Positions 1 to 14,600 of a stretch of DNA of 64,000 nt are shown here, piece after piece. The position numbers and the translations under genes are program-made. Each line of letters opens with the position of its first letter. Within the stretch, counting starts at the first letter, position 1. The notes below the pieces were generated by a model that was not told the origin of the DNA, searched no databases, and worked only from the letters and a program-made list of their open reading frames with translations. Source of the stretch: Galbula dea (Eukaryota > Chordata > Aves > Piciformes > Galbulidae). The stretch spans positions 1,612,001 through 1,676,000 of the forward strand of contig VWZX01009072.1 in NCBI GenBank assembly GCA_013399015.1, read 5' to 3'.

Positions 1-94
1 AGACTATCTTCTTGGCCTCTTCACAATAAAGGGTGTTGTATAAATGTTATTTATTATCAGCCTCCCTGGGAATGGAGTGTGACTGGTTATAATA

Positions 95-250
95 ATCCCT
101 TGCATTTTTTAAACACCTTATGCCCCATTCACTATCCCTGGGCAAACATTAATTCTTCAGCCTTGCAGTGTCTGGTTAGGAAGGTCAGCACTGTTATCCA
201 TGAGTTATGGGTGGGAAACTGAGGCACGAAACTTTTAAAATGGCCCCTGG
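95..250 (-). repeat. Probable ancient MIR-like SINE remnant
   Basis: The plus strand shows the order expected of a reversed MIR: AACATTAATTCTTCAGCCTT, a GTCAGCACTGTTATCC segment, and GGGTGGGAAACTGAGGCACG. This core is shared by MIR and other CORE-SINE families conserved across amniotes. Heavily diverged; could also be an L2-type tail. Confidence 0.5.
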
Positions 251-1254
251 GATCTCTGACTGCTGTGTGAAGTGGATCCAGATGTGAGGCAGCCTCAGGT
301 CTGTGCCAGCCCTCTAATAACAGGGTCAGCAGGAAGAGAGGAGTACAAAGGATTATGCCATCCCAACAGGAGCACAGTTTGCCAGCTTGGCACAGATGTG
401 GGGAGCTCTAAACAGGACTGTTGGGGCCTATTCCAATTTCCTTCACCATTTCTCTGAGGCAGTGACTGCTGGAAGAGGGAGGTGCTCAGACAGGGACAAA
501 CGATACAAACAGCCACTGCAGAATTGCCTGGTGTTGTCTGTCAAGAGACCTTGATGTGACCCAGGAGATACATTTCTAACAGAGCCAATTCCTTTTCAAC
601 CACAAAGGCATCCTTCCTTCCCCATGAGTCTCTGTCTTTTGCTTCAATAGCTGTAGTACTTTTCCAACATGAAATAAACACAGGTAATATAGTTTTTTGC
701 CCCCAGGTCTCCAGTTTATCTAACCAAAACACTTTTAGTAGCTGGATAATAGAGCAGAATACCAGCTTCAAAATCATAACTTTTAAAGTTGAGTGAAAAA
801 TTAAATTAAAAATAGACAAAATTGAGAGAGGCTGAAAAAGTTCTTGGAACTTGGAGGAGTTTCAAACATTATTTTTAACCATAGACATTTAGCTCTTATG
901 GGAAACAAAACTTAGAAGGACAGATATAATTAGGTCAGATATTGAGAAACTTATTACGCTTTGCTACAGATGATCCCAGGAGAATGTAACTTAAGCCTTT
1001 TTTTTGTATTAAGATTCAACCACGTTTCTTCACTTCTTTATGTAAAATAAAGTAGAATAGAAATATACTTTGTATTACTAACTGTTTCAGCATGTAAAAC
1101 AATGAATGTTTGACAAGAAATCTGAGGACAGAAGGCAAGATTTTTATTTTATTTTGTACCAAAATACATAACATTATGCTTGCATCTGCGCCTGCTTTTA
1201 TTCACAGTGTAGATACAATTGATTTACTGATGATATCTATATCTCCTGGGATTA

Positions 1255-1375
1255 TCTGATGCTTGGCATCTCCAAAGCATCACCGTGCAAATATTAACTA
1301 TGCCTTGCAATGTAATTACAACATAGACTTTATTCATATTACAAGTGGGGAAAATGAGGCAAAAAGTGCCAGTTG
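1255..1375 (-). repeat. Possible ancient MIR-like remnant
   Basis: CAAATATTAACTATGCCTTG, then TTTATTCATATTACAAGTGG and GGGGAAAATGAGGCA follow the same order as in reversed MIR. Weaker than the copy at the left edge of the window. Confidence 0.38.
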
Positions 1376-3342
1376 TTTGATCAGCACCAACTACGTTCCA
1401 CAGCCGCAGTGAGGACACAAGAACTTCTGCCTTCTGCTCAGACTGCTTCTGCAGAGATCCACCTTCACATGAGAAGCATGTATTTCATACATAATCAGAG
1501 AAGAAAAGCCTTTATCAAAAGAAGAAATGAACCAGTAGGTGGCTGATAGAGAGTACTGTAACACATGGATCTGTCATTACTCATAGCATTTATCATGTCT
1601 GTTACTGTGAGGCACACTGTTCTTTAAAGTAGGTGTCTAATTTGAGGGATACTGGTTTTCCTAGCAGCTACAGTGATCTGTGGAGGGAGACTTGATGAGT
1701 TGTCTGAAGTGAGATATTGCACATCATTCATTGTAAAGCCTACTCAGAGAGAGGTGGAAGTGGACTGGAGTCATGCTAGACAGGTCCTGGATAACAAGTT
1801 CTCCTGGCATGGCCCCGCTGGCTCAGGAGTAGGAAAAGCAGTATTCTCACTGACAAAGATGTACCAGCAGCTGTCCCAGAGCCCACAGCCAAAGAGACAC
1901 AACACATACAGGCAAAAGAGCCTTTTGGCTAGATAGCTTGAATTTTTCAGGGAGATTAACTGCATCAGCAACAGGTCTTCATTGCTAGTATAAAATGCTT
2001 CTCCAGCCAGCAGGGCATTTGTGTGTATAGTTACTAGCAAAACTTCTGTAGTGTAGGATCAAAATGCAAATATCTACAAGTGGAGTATGTGGATTTGGAG
2101 TTTGGGTCAGACCTTTCATGATAAGTGAATGAAATAGAAGCAGTCTTTTCTTGCTACTAAACAATGTCCAGGCCAGGAGTGGTGATAAACCCAAACAACA
2201 GATTTATCTTGAATCCATCTTGAATCTGAAGTGCTGCCATGCAGGGCAGGACCTAAGCACGTTCAAGACAAGTTGGTCCAACTAGTGTTAACATGGAGCA
2301 AGACTCCATGTCTGATGTAGCATTTCAGGAACATAAAAGAAGACAGAGAACAGAATGCATCAATATTTCTTATAATATTTTCCAGAAGCATAGGTGAAAG
2401 AAAAGCACATAAGTTCCTATGATAAGTAAAAGTCTCATGGTTGGCCTGTGAGAAATCTTGATCAAGACAAAGTGGTGGAAGGTAGCTAACTCCTGTGCTG
2501 CACTAGAAAGCAAGTATTTGTGGCAAAGTGAAAGAGTTATCCATCCCAGTATTACCAATATTTAGGAGTTTACTCACTTTTTGTAATTGTAGATGGCAGA
2601 GATTGCAGTCAAAGTTTCCCTGTCTGCCACAGGAGCTACTAAGTTTGGTGAGCTGTTAATAATTATTGCTAATGAGTACAACATAGTGATATTGCTCTTC
2701 ACCTTCAAGGTAATATGTAGCATCAAATTATGGCAATAATTTCCTGGAATAAACATTCTACTTTTACTTTCTAACCACAGAATGTAAATTGCACTCTTAT
2801 TGATGCAATAAACTGTAACTGTTTCTTCAGGCTGTGGAAGACTTCCAGTCATTGATGAAAGCCTCAGTCATGTAAACTTGTCTGTTTCCATGCGGTTCAA
2901 GCAGAGTTTGGTTGCTTTCTCTCAAATATTTCCCTTCTTATGTGCAATCACAGAACCTCACTGCCCTGAGAAACTCAGATCAGCTGAACTGTAACTCAAA
3001 GCCCAGAAGTAACCGTCCCAAGGTAGGGAAGTATCTTGGATGACCTGTTAGGAATAATGCTTCTTGGTAGTGTCCAGGCAACAGATTGATTTAAATTAAA
3101 GCTTGTTAAGATTAATAGTGTCTGAGAATACATTGTGCCTACCTATGCTGAGCAACTCTGCACCCACACTTCTACTACATCCTTTCTTACACACTGCTTC
3201 TCTGTGTTTTTGTTAAAAAGTCCAAGTCATCTGTCCAGTCTATCTCAAGCCTTGTCAAGATTTGTATCATTCTGCCAAGGCACTAGATTTCCTTACTCAA
3301 GGTACACTGACTAAAGAAGTTTGGTTGCTCTCTGTGGGGTTC

Positions 3343-3436
3343 TTTTGGTTTTGGTTGGTTGGTTGGTTTTTGCCTGTTTTTTTTGTTTGTTTGGGTTTTT
3401 GTCGTGGGGTTTTTTGTTTTTTTTGTTTGTTTGTTT
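3343..3436 (+). repeat. G/T-rich simple repeat
   Basis: Irregular TTGG, TTTG and T-run repeats make up this stretch. A (TTGG)n portion (3347-3366) has five GG pairs and could form a two-tier G-quadruplex on the plus strand. Resembles a decayed simple repeat. Confidence 0.85.
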
Positions 3437-5432
3437 CTCTTTCTGAGGGTGCTGGCTTAACTTTTATCAAGCTAAAAAATCTATTCCAACAAAATTAGTT
3501 TTTTGTTCCTGTACCAAGACTCAACTTTTCCCAGCATACAAATACTTGCACACTAACAACTGGTATAGCAGTAAGAGCTCTCTCCTGACACAATGGTCAA
3601 TATGTGAATTTGACAATTGAGTATTCCCTGCTGTAGGCAACAATGCCTGCATCTCCAGAATAGTGGTGAGGGAGCAGACTATGCAGAAAGCAAACTCTGC
3701 TTTGGGTTTTAAGGATGCTCGGCTAAAAGATTTTCTCAGGTAAACGCAGAACTTCATTCTCAGGCTTTGACAGGTGGAATGGTATTCCTTTTAATCCTTG
3801 AAACATCATGTTTTTCTGTTAGTATTTAAGGCAACCAGTGGGATAGCTACTTGCCTTGTTTGTTTTTTAAAGGAAAGCAGAACAAAATTCTTTCTAGTTT
3901 GATACCAGAGAGACAGTGTCTACCTGAAATTGAGCCAGCTTTTGAAAAAGAGTCAAAAGTCATCTCCTCACCGATTTTTGTGGGTGAAGTCTGGAGATGT
4001 CTCATTGCTTCAGTTTTATGAAGTTAGGAAAGTAAGAATTCTTCATTTAATTCTGATTATGCTGCTATAGTTTACTTCTGCTTTTGTATCTATCAAACTG
4101 CATACAACGTCCTCAAAATCCTTGTCCTGTTTCTTTCTGTTGGACATAGCTGAAGAAGACACAGGGAAGTTCCAGTGAATCAACATGTGGCTACCTTGAG
4201 CCATGGCTTCTTCTGAGATCTCAGAAGCAAATGCAGCAGTTGTGGAATGCCTATCCTGCTTTAAACTCAACCCCTAGCTTATTCTGGAATAACAATCATG
4301 TGTAGACAAGCCAGAACAAGGCTGTAGTGCTAACCACCCTGTCTTTCTGTCTTCAGGAATTCTCCCATGAGAAGGAAATGCTTTATTTCCTCTTTAAAGC
4401 AGTGATTTGTCCCAGTATCTTCCAGAGCTCCACAAAAGCAGGGAGGCTAAACACCAGGATTTGTGTAAAACAAGATGGGCTGGAATGGGAATAAGCAAAT
4501 CAAATTCCTTTTGTGTGAAGGCCCCACCCACCATTGTAAAATGGATCCAAACCAGAACACTGAATGAGACTTGTCTCTAATGCTAGGGAAATTCAAATCC
4601 AGGTCCCACTCAGAAACCTAGGAATGAGAGGTGAGGTAATATGACGCTTCCCTTCGGAATGGCTGTTCAAAAGAATGCAGGAAGAAGTAAAAATTAACCC
4701 TGTCTGTATGCAAAGTAAGCCTCATTCCTCGCTCAAATCCTAGGGGAAAGATTCCCTTTGCATGTTCAGGATTTGAACATTATTCGTGTGCCCCAGGCAA
4801 GAAAGGGCATGATACAGTTCTAACAACTGGCATCTAGGTGAACGTGGAGTTCATTACGAATATCGCAGACTTTGCAATACTGATTGTCCTTGTGTGGAGG
4901 AGACATAAAATAATAAACATTATAGGAATGTCTGCTTTCATTTGATGCAAGAAAGTTAGTTAGCAAATAAATTCCACTTGATATTTATTGGATTTGTACA
5001 GGTGAGCCTTACTTACACTGTACTATTCAGTCAGTTGTGTAGCACTGGATTCAGAATGCATGTTGCGGTATCACCTGCAATGAATAAAGATGATTCTCGA
5101 ACTCAGTACCACTACCTCCTGCTTTATGGTTCCTATTTATTATGAGTTCATGGTATTTATACTATGTATAAATGTGTGAAGTATGAAAATGATTTTGGGT
5201 GAAAATACAACAGCTGTAACACTCTCACTCAAAAGCTTTCAATAAAACCTTTTTTGGAGAGGGAAGAGACGAAATCTGAAAGAAACAAAACTTGAAGAAA
5301 AGAGCCTGAGGCAATGGCTGATTTCCACTTCAGCAGACATCAGGGATGGCCAAGGCAATCTCAGCTATGGTGCTGTTAGAAGGCTGATGCTTTTAGTTTG
5401 GTAGCACCTAAATGCCATCCACAAACTTTTAT

Positions 5433-5471
5433 GCACTATTTATATAGTGCCAGCACCTGTGATGTGCTGGC
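5433..5471. repeat. Two abutting short inverted repeats
   Basis: GCACTAT/ATAGTGC with loop TTAT (5433-5450) and GCCAGCAC/GTGCTGGC with loop CTGTGAT (5449-5471) share two bases. This paired-hairpin layout may be part of a degraded ancient repeat that extends to about 5,640, but I could not name a family. Confidence 0.6.
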
Positions 5472-8400
5472 CTGAGGCTACAGGAGTATCAGCTAATACA
5501 AAGAAATTCACTACAGATACACACACTTACTAGCTTTACAGTATTGTGCTTGTTGATGAAAGGCAGATATTTAGTCCTCAGTTTGCAGAGGTACTTAGTC
5601 AATGCTGAAGAAGTGAAGAGCTCTGGTGGGAAGTGCTTCTGACATTAAAAATGGGACTTGCATACTGCACGAAACATTCCAGCATTGAAGGTTTGAAACA
5701 TACGGTGACTTTACTTACTCCTACCTTTTGGATCAATGACTATTGCAGTTAGCTGGGAAAAAAATCAAGGTAAAACACAGCCAAAACCATGGAGCTGCAT
5801 ATGGTTCTGACTCAACTGCAGACTTTTAATGGTGTGGAGAGTTGAACCATAATTTCCTCCTCCCGTGATCTGCTTCACAGTTCCCACAGGGACAGATACC
5901 CATCAGGAAACTTCGTCCTGCTGCTCCTCTAGATCAGCCTTTGTTTGCTGAGGAAGGCTTCGAAGCTGTCAGGGGAGCTCAACTAAGACCTTGTGCTAGA
6001 ACAGTGAACCCTGTAGCCAAACTCTTCAGAGGTCTCAATTGGTTCTATTTAGAAGCTGCAGTTTATATCAAATTAGTTATAGCCCTCATGGGCTTAGATC
6101 TAGGCCAGTTTTAGAATGATTGCAGAGCCTATTATATTTAAATATGTACTCCACTCACAGCCTGAGTGGTAGTTGTGCAACTTCTAAACCAGGTCGATGA
6201 CTAATCAAGGGCAGTTTGTACTGAAAAGGTAAAAATAAAAAATTGTGGCACATATTTGACTTCTAGATGTGGCCCAGTGTCACACACACTGCCAATGTGG
6301 GGCTTGGTCAGTCTGGTCTCAAACTACTTCTGGGCATTATCCTGGTGACTATTTAAGGCCATTTTGGTGTTTTACCCAGTTGTAAGTACTAAAGGTGTTA
6401 CTACTATCTGACCATAGGATTAAGGGTATCATTTATATCATCTTAAGGATGATACTTTCTCATACACATTAGTATAATATTACACATGCAAATGTCTCCA
6501 CACATAATTGTCTCCATGAAAAAGTGCCATATATCAAGTCCTTGTATGAAATTGCCCTGGTTTCTAAAGAAGTGATGGGATTGATATCACCTGACTTCAG
6601 TGTTCTCCATGTCTCCTGTCTCAGTTAGGTAACTGGGCCCCCTTTGTAGTCAAAGAGAAGCAGGCACTTACAAGGCATTTTACCTGATCTCCTGGAGACA
6701 TCTCCACAACAGGAATCAGGTTCTGGACATGTTGATTTTTCTCCACTGGCTGTCAGAGGGGTCTAGTGCTTTGCTTTGGGGCAGTTGTCCCAGCACCCCA
6801 GCCCCCTGCTCCTTGTGTCACGCATATCTCCTTGCACCCCTGGCTCATCATAACTTCCACAGGAAGCACAGGTGGGCAGCAAACACAGTCAGCCCCACGG
6901 TGTAATCCCGGTTAATACACCGAGCACTTCAACTAGTGATCCTATCTGAAGGTGCACGGTACATCTGTGGGAAAGGAAAAGGCTCATGTATTTGTCATGG
7001 ACCGACAAGAGACCAGAAACTTGATGGCCCTGAATGTTCTTCATAATTTCAGCACAGGAACCACCCAAAGCACTAATGTACTTTGATACGATTTCTTCAT
7101 ATTTTTACAAACTTTTATTTTTTTGTCTTAACTGTTTAGTGAGATTTCTCTTTCCTCCTTCTCTTCAGGCCTTTCAGTCTCTACATCTTGTCTATCCCAA
7201 GACACCACCTTTCAATGTCCTCCCCACACCTTTAGCCTCTGTTTGGGTGGCAGCCTGCCCAGCCGTTTACAGCTGGGGCCAATCCCGCCCCACACTTGGT
7301 TGGCCCTGCCTGGCCGTACCAGCCTTTTGCTGGAAGATGACTAGGACTGCCTCAGCCCAAGCTGCAGGGAATGCCAGGACATGAGGGAAACTGGCCAACA
7401 ACCCAAACCTACCCTGGGACTGTGTACAACCAGATCTGGCAATGAGCCTGGCCTGCCTGGAGCTACCCGATGATCAAATGTAAAATGTGAAGAGAGGAGG
7501 ATGAAGGAAAGAGCTGAGCTTTCCAGATCATCTGAAGCAGAACCCAGTGGGTGTTTCACTCCTTTCAGTTCCCTCTGGAAACCCTGGCTGACAGTGATAA
7601 GATCACATGGGTGCTCAAGCCAGTTATTGCACAGTTTTGTTCCAGAGGGTTTAGGAGGCTGTGTGGTTGTTTTTGAATATACTGCCCCCTCTGGCTTCCC
7701 TCTCTGCTGCTGTTTCGCAGCCAGATGCCAATCTCCTGCAGGAATCGGGGGTGCAAGTGGGAGGGAAGCAGGAATGCAGAGAACAGGAAACCGGCAGAGT
7801 TTTATGCTTTCAGCTAGGATGCGCCATGTCCTCAGGCAGTGTAGGAGAAGGTAGGAAGATGTTGGTTAGTGAAGCTGGCAAGCAAGTGGTGTCATTTCTG
7901 GAGCACTGGACATGTAAGAAGATTTTTCTACCTCAAAGTGCATTTCAGATTTCTGTAGCCGGCACTGCATGGCCACAGGGCTAAAATAATTTGACTTCCA
8001 TTTATTTTTGTTTCTTTCATGGTTTTGCTTAGCAATGTTAGCACTTATATAATCTCTAGAAGGCTCTGATATTAACACCTCATTAAAATGAGCAGGGAAC
8101 AAGATTCACACTGCTATGGCTGATGTGTTTGCTTAGAGACAGGTGTTCTCTGAGATGGCTGAACAAAAGTAGATTTTTATGGGGAAAACTATCTTTGTAA
8201 CAGATAAGGCTAAGAATAGACAAACTCCTTGGCTTGTGCCCGTCTTTCAAAGAGACATCCAGATGGGAATCCTGAGTCCAGTGAGTCAGACCGTCTGTGC
8301 AAGATGAGAAGGCAGAGGGCTCCTTCTTTGCAAATCTCCTTGCTAGATAAGCAGGATTTAGAGAGCATTTTCACTCCATGAAAGCTCCCTGTGATCCTGC

Positions 8401-11400
8401 ATGGTGCTGTGGGCAAGACTGTAGAGCTGTTGTTCTTCAAACAGTATAGCCATGAGCTCATTCCTCACTGGGGGCTGCATATTGGTAGGGTCTTTGCATA
8501 CTGGGAAGACCCTTCCAAGAAGGGAAACATGACGTAACAATTCCAGTTGAGGAAAAGCTATAGAGATATGCTCAAACATCTGAGGACAAGGGCCTGCACA
8601 TCAGATGGGATCAGAGAGATTTTTGCTTAAAGAAGAGAAAGGGGAAGGTGGCCCAACTGGGCTGAATCTGCTCCTTCTGCAAGGTTCCTGGTTGTGTTCC
8701 CTTGCTGGCAGCTGGAAGGGCAGGCAAAGGCCGATATTTCTAAAGCAAAACTGGGCCAAGAAGAAGGTGGAGGGATGGCTCCTTGAATCTGCCCATGTAA
8801 TATTTTTCCCACATGAGAGGCATTAACCCTTACTTGATAAGATATGCCAAAAATGAACTTTCTCTTGGAGGTATGGTATTTCTGAGCCAGAATAAAAGAA
8901 CTGGCCAGATAAACACAACACTGAATTCAGTATTTTTTTTTCAAAGGATTTTTAAAGAAGTAAGGATCACTGCCTTTGAATTAAGTGCTTTTAGGAATCA
9001 TCCTTCAGGAGGGAAATAGGTTGTTCAGAAATGCCAGCTGACCATGGCCAGAGACAATTTCTTTTAAAGGCAGTACTTATATGAGTGAAGGGAGACTGTA
9101 GAAATCCTCAGTGCTACACCTCCAAGTTGACAGGTGAGATGTCTGCTGAAGTTCCATTACTACACTAAACCACTCCTCCCTGGGGTACCATCAACTAACT
9201 GGATATTCATTAACCCCTGCATATAACTGCAAAATAGCATAAAAGACCTACATTGTTAAAAAAAAACATAGCCACACTGCAGAAATTTTGTTTAAAGCTG
9301 TAAAAATAAAAACATATTTTTATATGGTTTCACCTGCTCTTAAAATCAAAGCCTAAAAGAATGTCTTTGGCGTTCAAAGAAATGGCACAATATGTGTCTT
9401 TCCCTCACTGCAGGATGGTAAGTTTCAGCACTGTGAATGCTTCTAGTACACAAAGCTGAAGAAAAGGTATTGCATATCTCCTTGTGCGTGGGATTCATTC
9501 TTGATTCACATGGCAACTTAATTTATACCATCTTTGTTATGTGAAACAAATCAGACCAGCTGTTCAGTGTCAGCAACTAGAGAATGCAGTTTCTGAGATT
9601 ATGGAAACCAGTAATGCTGCTGGAGTATGCCATTACTGGTGCTATGGGAAGATCTTTTCTATAGTAAGGAAAAATAGTACGTAAGTGCACCATTTATTTT
9701 TGATTAGTTTACAAGGAATGTTCCAAAATAAATTCTCCTGAAGCAAAGCAGTCATGAAGAGTTGTCCTTTTTTGTCTTCCCTATTATTATATTTGCTGGG
9801 GAGAAGAGCAATAGTGGTCATTTGTCTTTTCTTCAGAGGTGATAGTGTACTTGGTGTGTGTGCATCACTGAAGAATCACTGCTATTTGTAGTGTTTTCAG
9901 ATGCTCTCAGGGAAATGAGATATTATATGATAAAGTGTTAATTCTATCTGATCTTGCTGTTATCCCTATAAATCCCAGAGGCAAATAACACCAAACTTAG
10001 CAAATCAGTCCTTATCTATTAGGGATGACATTTCAGGGTTTGGTAGAGCAGCAAATTAATACTGCATTCTGGATGACTGTTTGAAGAGGTCTGATAATCT
10101 CTTTAGTTTCTCTGCTCATGGATTTTAAATTTTCAGTATTCAAGGATGCTGACAAACATTGTTTTCCCCAAAGCTACTCCTCTGTAATGTTGTCTGTATA
10201 ACCCCATGCAGCATCATCAAAAAAAATGTACCTCTTTTGCATTCATAACATGACTTTTTCTTTTTCTTACATTCTGTGTTCAGAATGACTAAGTCCTGAT
10301 CTATAACACAGCCTAATACCCATAGAAATTAATGTAAGTGAGGCATCTACCTGCTTTGTGGTTCTCGATCAGATTGCATAATTTTCTGGTTAGCCTCATA
10401 GAGATCAGCTGCTTGTATGGGAGGGGATGGCTGGGTGTCTGTCAGGAGCAGCGATACAGGGGAGAGAATTGGTAAAGTTGTTTAAGAGGATAGGATGAAA
10501 CTTCCGGGAGATAGCAGTTTCACAGGAGAGGTAAAAAAGAGAAATGTCAAAACCAGATATTCCCTCTAACCATTATAGCTCACTTGTAGTGTGTCAAAGA
10601 CAAGCTCTTAGACATGAGCACAGACTTGGACCTTGTCAAATGCCACCTAAAAACTTTGTGGCTACTGGGCCAACAGATGGAATGTGTTGTTCAGATGTTT
10701 CCAAAGCCATTCACAGAAGCCTGCCCTGGGCAGAGCTAGCCAGATATTTTTGTCAGCTAAAGATATGTCTGATGGAAACCTGTCTAAGTGCCAGTAAGTA
10801 CTAGCATTTACCCAGCAGTAGGTCAGGTACACAAGCTGTGCTCCCTCCCCTTCCTTGCAGTAATGTGTCACAGAACAGCTCTGTCTGCAGAAATGGTTCT
10901 GGAGTGTCTCTGTCAGACTAGAGCTGGTGAACCTCAACCTCAGTCCACCTGGCTTCTCTGGCCTCTTCAATTTCTGTCTGGTGCTTCCTGTGGCTGATGA
11001 ATATCCCTCTATTTCCTTCTGGAAGCTTATGCTGAATGTTTAATTAAGCTGGTGATACCATTGCTTATGATCAGCACTGATAAATAATCTGAACCCTCAG
11101 CATATAGGTCCAGCAGGGCTAAACTCATCAACAACCTTCCACCCCTCTTTTTGGAAGCCAATGCCACCTGCCCTTCTACCTAGATGCAAGGGAAGTGCTA
11201 CCCTCCAATGGATGGATTTCATCTAGCTGTAGCATCTCTTTCTAGAAGCATAGGTCCTTTCTTCAGTTGTGGTTTGGGGCAAAGTCATAACCTCTGATCC
11301 TGAGACCATATGTATGTTTTAGACTCTTCATAAGATCTCCCTCACCTGTACTTAGAGATACATGCATACTGACACTCTGCAATGTAGTTACCAACACCAC

Positions 11401-11525
11401 AGCTATCAGAAGAGAATATCTTATCCTACAAAGAAGTGGAACCAAGGCAGCGTGAAAGAGTGGAGGAGAGTTTTGATTTACCCGTTACAAAATCACATTG
11501 TGTTCAACCATGAGGATTAAAGGAA

Positions 11526-11603
11526 GAACTTAGCACTTCCCTACAAAGGTAAGATAATATTAAAGGATTAAGCACTTTCCTACATAGAAAAGATAATATT
11601 AAA
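11526..11603 (+). repeat. Tandem duplication, two 39-bp units
   Basis: Units 11526-11564 and 11565-11603 both read through TTA(A)GCACTT(T/C)CCTACA and end in AAGATAATATTAAA or a close variant. Divergence of roughly 20% by eye shows it is not recent. Confidence 0.75.
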
Positions 11604-14600
11604 TGCTATAATTTCATTAAATCAGTCATATAATTCTCCTAATTCTGTACTTAAGAAATGTGGCCCTAATTGCAAGTGCTCTAAAGTTTAGCAGAGCAAA
11701 GATATGCCTGCTTTGGACTGACTTCTGTTTAGAATATGCTGAGACAAAAACCGTATTAAAATGCTAAGTAGAACTTGACAAACGATCAAGATATGTTTTA
11801 TGAGAAGAAAATGTATAAAAGAAGTAATATTTATGCATAGTTAAAACATATTTGCCAAATGCTGAGGAAATAGGAAATATTAATTAAGAGTGATTTTTTT
11901 TACATGAGAATATTAATTGAAATTATTCAGAGTCCAATTCTGCTCTCCTTGTGCTGTGACTAATCTAATTGAGATGAATAGTCTACTTGTGGAATAAGAA
12001 ACTACTCAGAATAACTAACTTTGTTGGAATCAAACCCTCCATGAGCATTATTAACCAGTTTTGAAATACAGTGCTCATATTGTGTTCTTTTACTGAAAGA
12101 TAGGAAATTTTATCCACTCCATAAGATTTCCAACATGCCCAGAAAGGTGTAATTTTGAATTGTGCCAAGAAAAAAACAGCTAGTCATGAGAGGTTCAAAA
12201 GATATTCTTACAGGTGGGACCTGGCTACTCTATGTAGAAGTGAAATCACACTTTCAAGTTTTACATCTAAGAAGGCAGGACCTCTACTAGGCTGTTTTGC
12301 TGGTGGAGGCTTAGCACTCTCAGTGTCAAAGTGATGTATTTGGTTTTCCAGTGTTGGCTAAAGGCAGATAACATAAAAGAACTGCTCACCAGCGTCCCCT
12401 GGATTTCTCAGGGAATTCATGTTCTGCAGCCATCTGCTGTACAGAGCTGATGCTCTCAGTGGTGTTACATTATGAGACATTGTTTTAAAGCTTTGAACAT
12501 AACCACAGTCTGACAGACAGGAAGATGTTTATTCCCTTAGGGAAGACAGCAACAAAAAGCACATCTGGATGCAAAGCAAAACTTTTGGATCCTGTCTTTG
12601 TGGCCTGACTCTGTAAATGATGAAGTCAAACTTTTTCTTTTTGCCTTCCGGAGGAATTTACACTTTTGATCCAGAGATGTGTTAACAAAGATCAGAAAGT
12701 AGAGATTGCATCCCAGATAGCCTGTTGGCAGACCCCTGGATTTCCCAAAAAGGAAATCCTAATACTGGTTTTGAGTCTTGATTTTTGTTTTCTGTGCAGG
12801 CAGTTCAGTCAGTTTACCATCAAAGAGGAGATACCTGCCCGAGAGGCGCCCAGGCATACTGAGGAGTTGGTGCAGGTTACAGACAATTGCTGGCTATCTT
12901 TCTGCATCTGACCTATGTTAAGAAATTTTTCCTTGGTTCTTGTATTATAAGAAACATAAAATCCTTACACTATGTCTACTTACCAAGCTATTTTAATTTA
13001 TTCAATTTTTGTCTTTACATAATGAGCTTTAAATAAGACTACAGACAATCCACTCCTCAGCGTGCCTGCTAATGATGGTGTGGATTCATGGGAAGGTGGT
13101 AAACACAGAACAGGATGTCAAAATGTTCTGAGTTTAATGTCCCATATGTTTTACCACCTTAGTGATAAAACATTCTGCACCGCTGGTTAGAGCATGACAA
13201 CCAGTGTAGTGCTGCCTATGCTGATCAAGTGCCAGAATTTGGACCTTACTCTCACAGTGGCCTTTATGATACTGCCACCACGTGAAAGAAAGGGCCTGAG
13301 ATACAGTTGAAGCATGACTTGCCTAAAGTTGTGAAAACCATTTAATAATGTTAGCCTCCTGCATACATAAGGCCTTAACTAAGCATCAGGTTCCAGACAA
13401 GGCTGTGTATTTCTCCAAAAGTCCTAGGTCATATGTATGTGCAAGAAAACAAAGAACGTCTTATCATACAACACAGGAATTCATTTTGCCTCTCATCTGA
13501 ACGGCAGGCATACCATTTATGCTGTGATCTTGGATCCTGTGAACATCCATGGAAAGGACCACCCCAAGGATGAGTCATCCCACCTACTCCAAACTCACTT
13601 TGGAGATGGTGAGTCACCCATGAGAGTGCCTATCTGTCTCCACTGACTGCAGAGGAGGTGGAGACAGCTGACACATTGCAGCCACTCAGGTTCTCTGTGA
13701 TTGGTGTTAGGTGACTTCTGCTCCAGCTGAAGGGTGTTTGACTCCACCTAGTCTGTGGTGGTGGCAAGGGAGGAATAACATCATTGTCCTTCCCTTTTGA
13801 GTATGTGGGGTAATAAAGGTTGCAGTAGTTGTTGGAATGAGGTTCAGAAGCCTTAACTTAAGCAACTTTTGTACTTTTGAGGCTTTTCTGTCTTTCTTTG
13901 CAGAGAGGGCATTTTATACCTGTAGTCTCTCTGTTACTACCCTCTATCAGATATGGGTCATTCTGCCTTTAAACCTGGATGGTTGGCATAGTGATTAACG
14001 AGATTTGAATTTAATGGTAGTTCTGAGGCTGAAATAGTTCCTTGGGGAACCTCTTTTTTTCATTTGACCTGTGTTCATGATTCATACACAAGCTTAAATC
14101 CCTTCACTCTGCTAAGCTTGTGCTGCTCATTTTTGAGATCTGCCCGTGGAAATGTTTGTTAAACCTAAAGCATTTACAGGAGAGACCTGCTCTTTATTGG
14201 GGCCTCATAAGTCCTTTCTGAATTGCTGATATTTGCCAAGTAGAGGGAGGGTGGCCTTGTTGCTGGCCCCATGGTGCTTTCTTCGTCTTGGTTCCCATCA
14301 CGCTCGGTGGGGCTGGCAGGGGAGATGTGGTATGTGAGGCAGACTTTCTCTTTTCATTTATGTGTTACATACGTGGCGCCTGCTTAAAGCTAGCATTATG
14401 CCCACGTGTTCTCAGAATCAATGGGTTCTTTTAGGACTCTGCAATGTGCAGCCGGCACTGATATTTTGAGGGTTTTTTCAGTTTAGCAGGTGCTTTCTTG
14501 CATTTATCTGCATTGCTTTTCTTGGGCCTTGGGTTGCCCTTCAGCTGGGTTGTTTCAGGTTCTTCAAAGGTTCACCACTATGGTCACAAATGCACTTACT

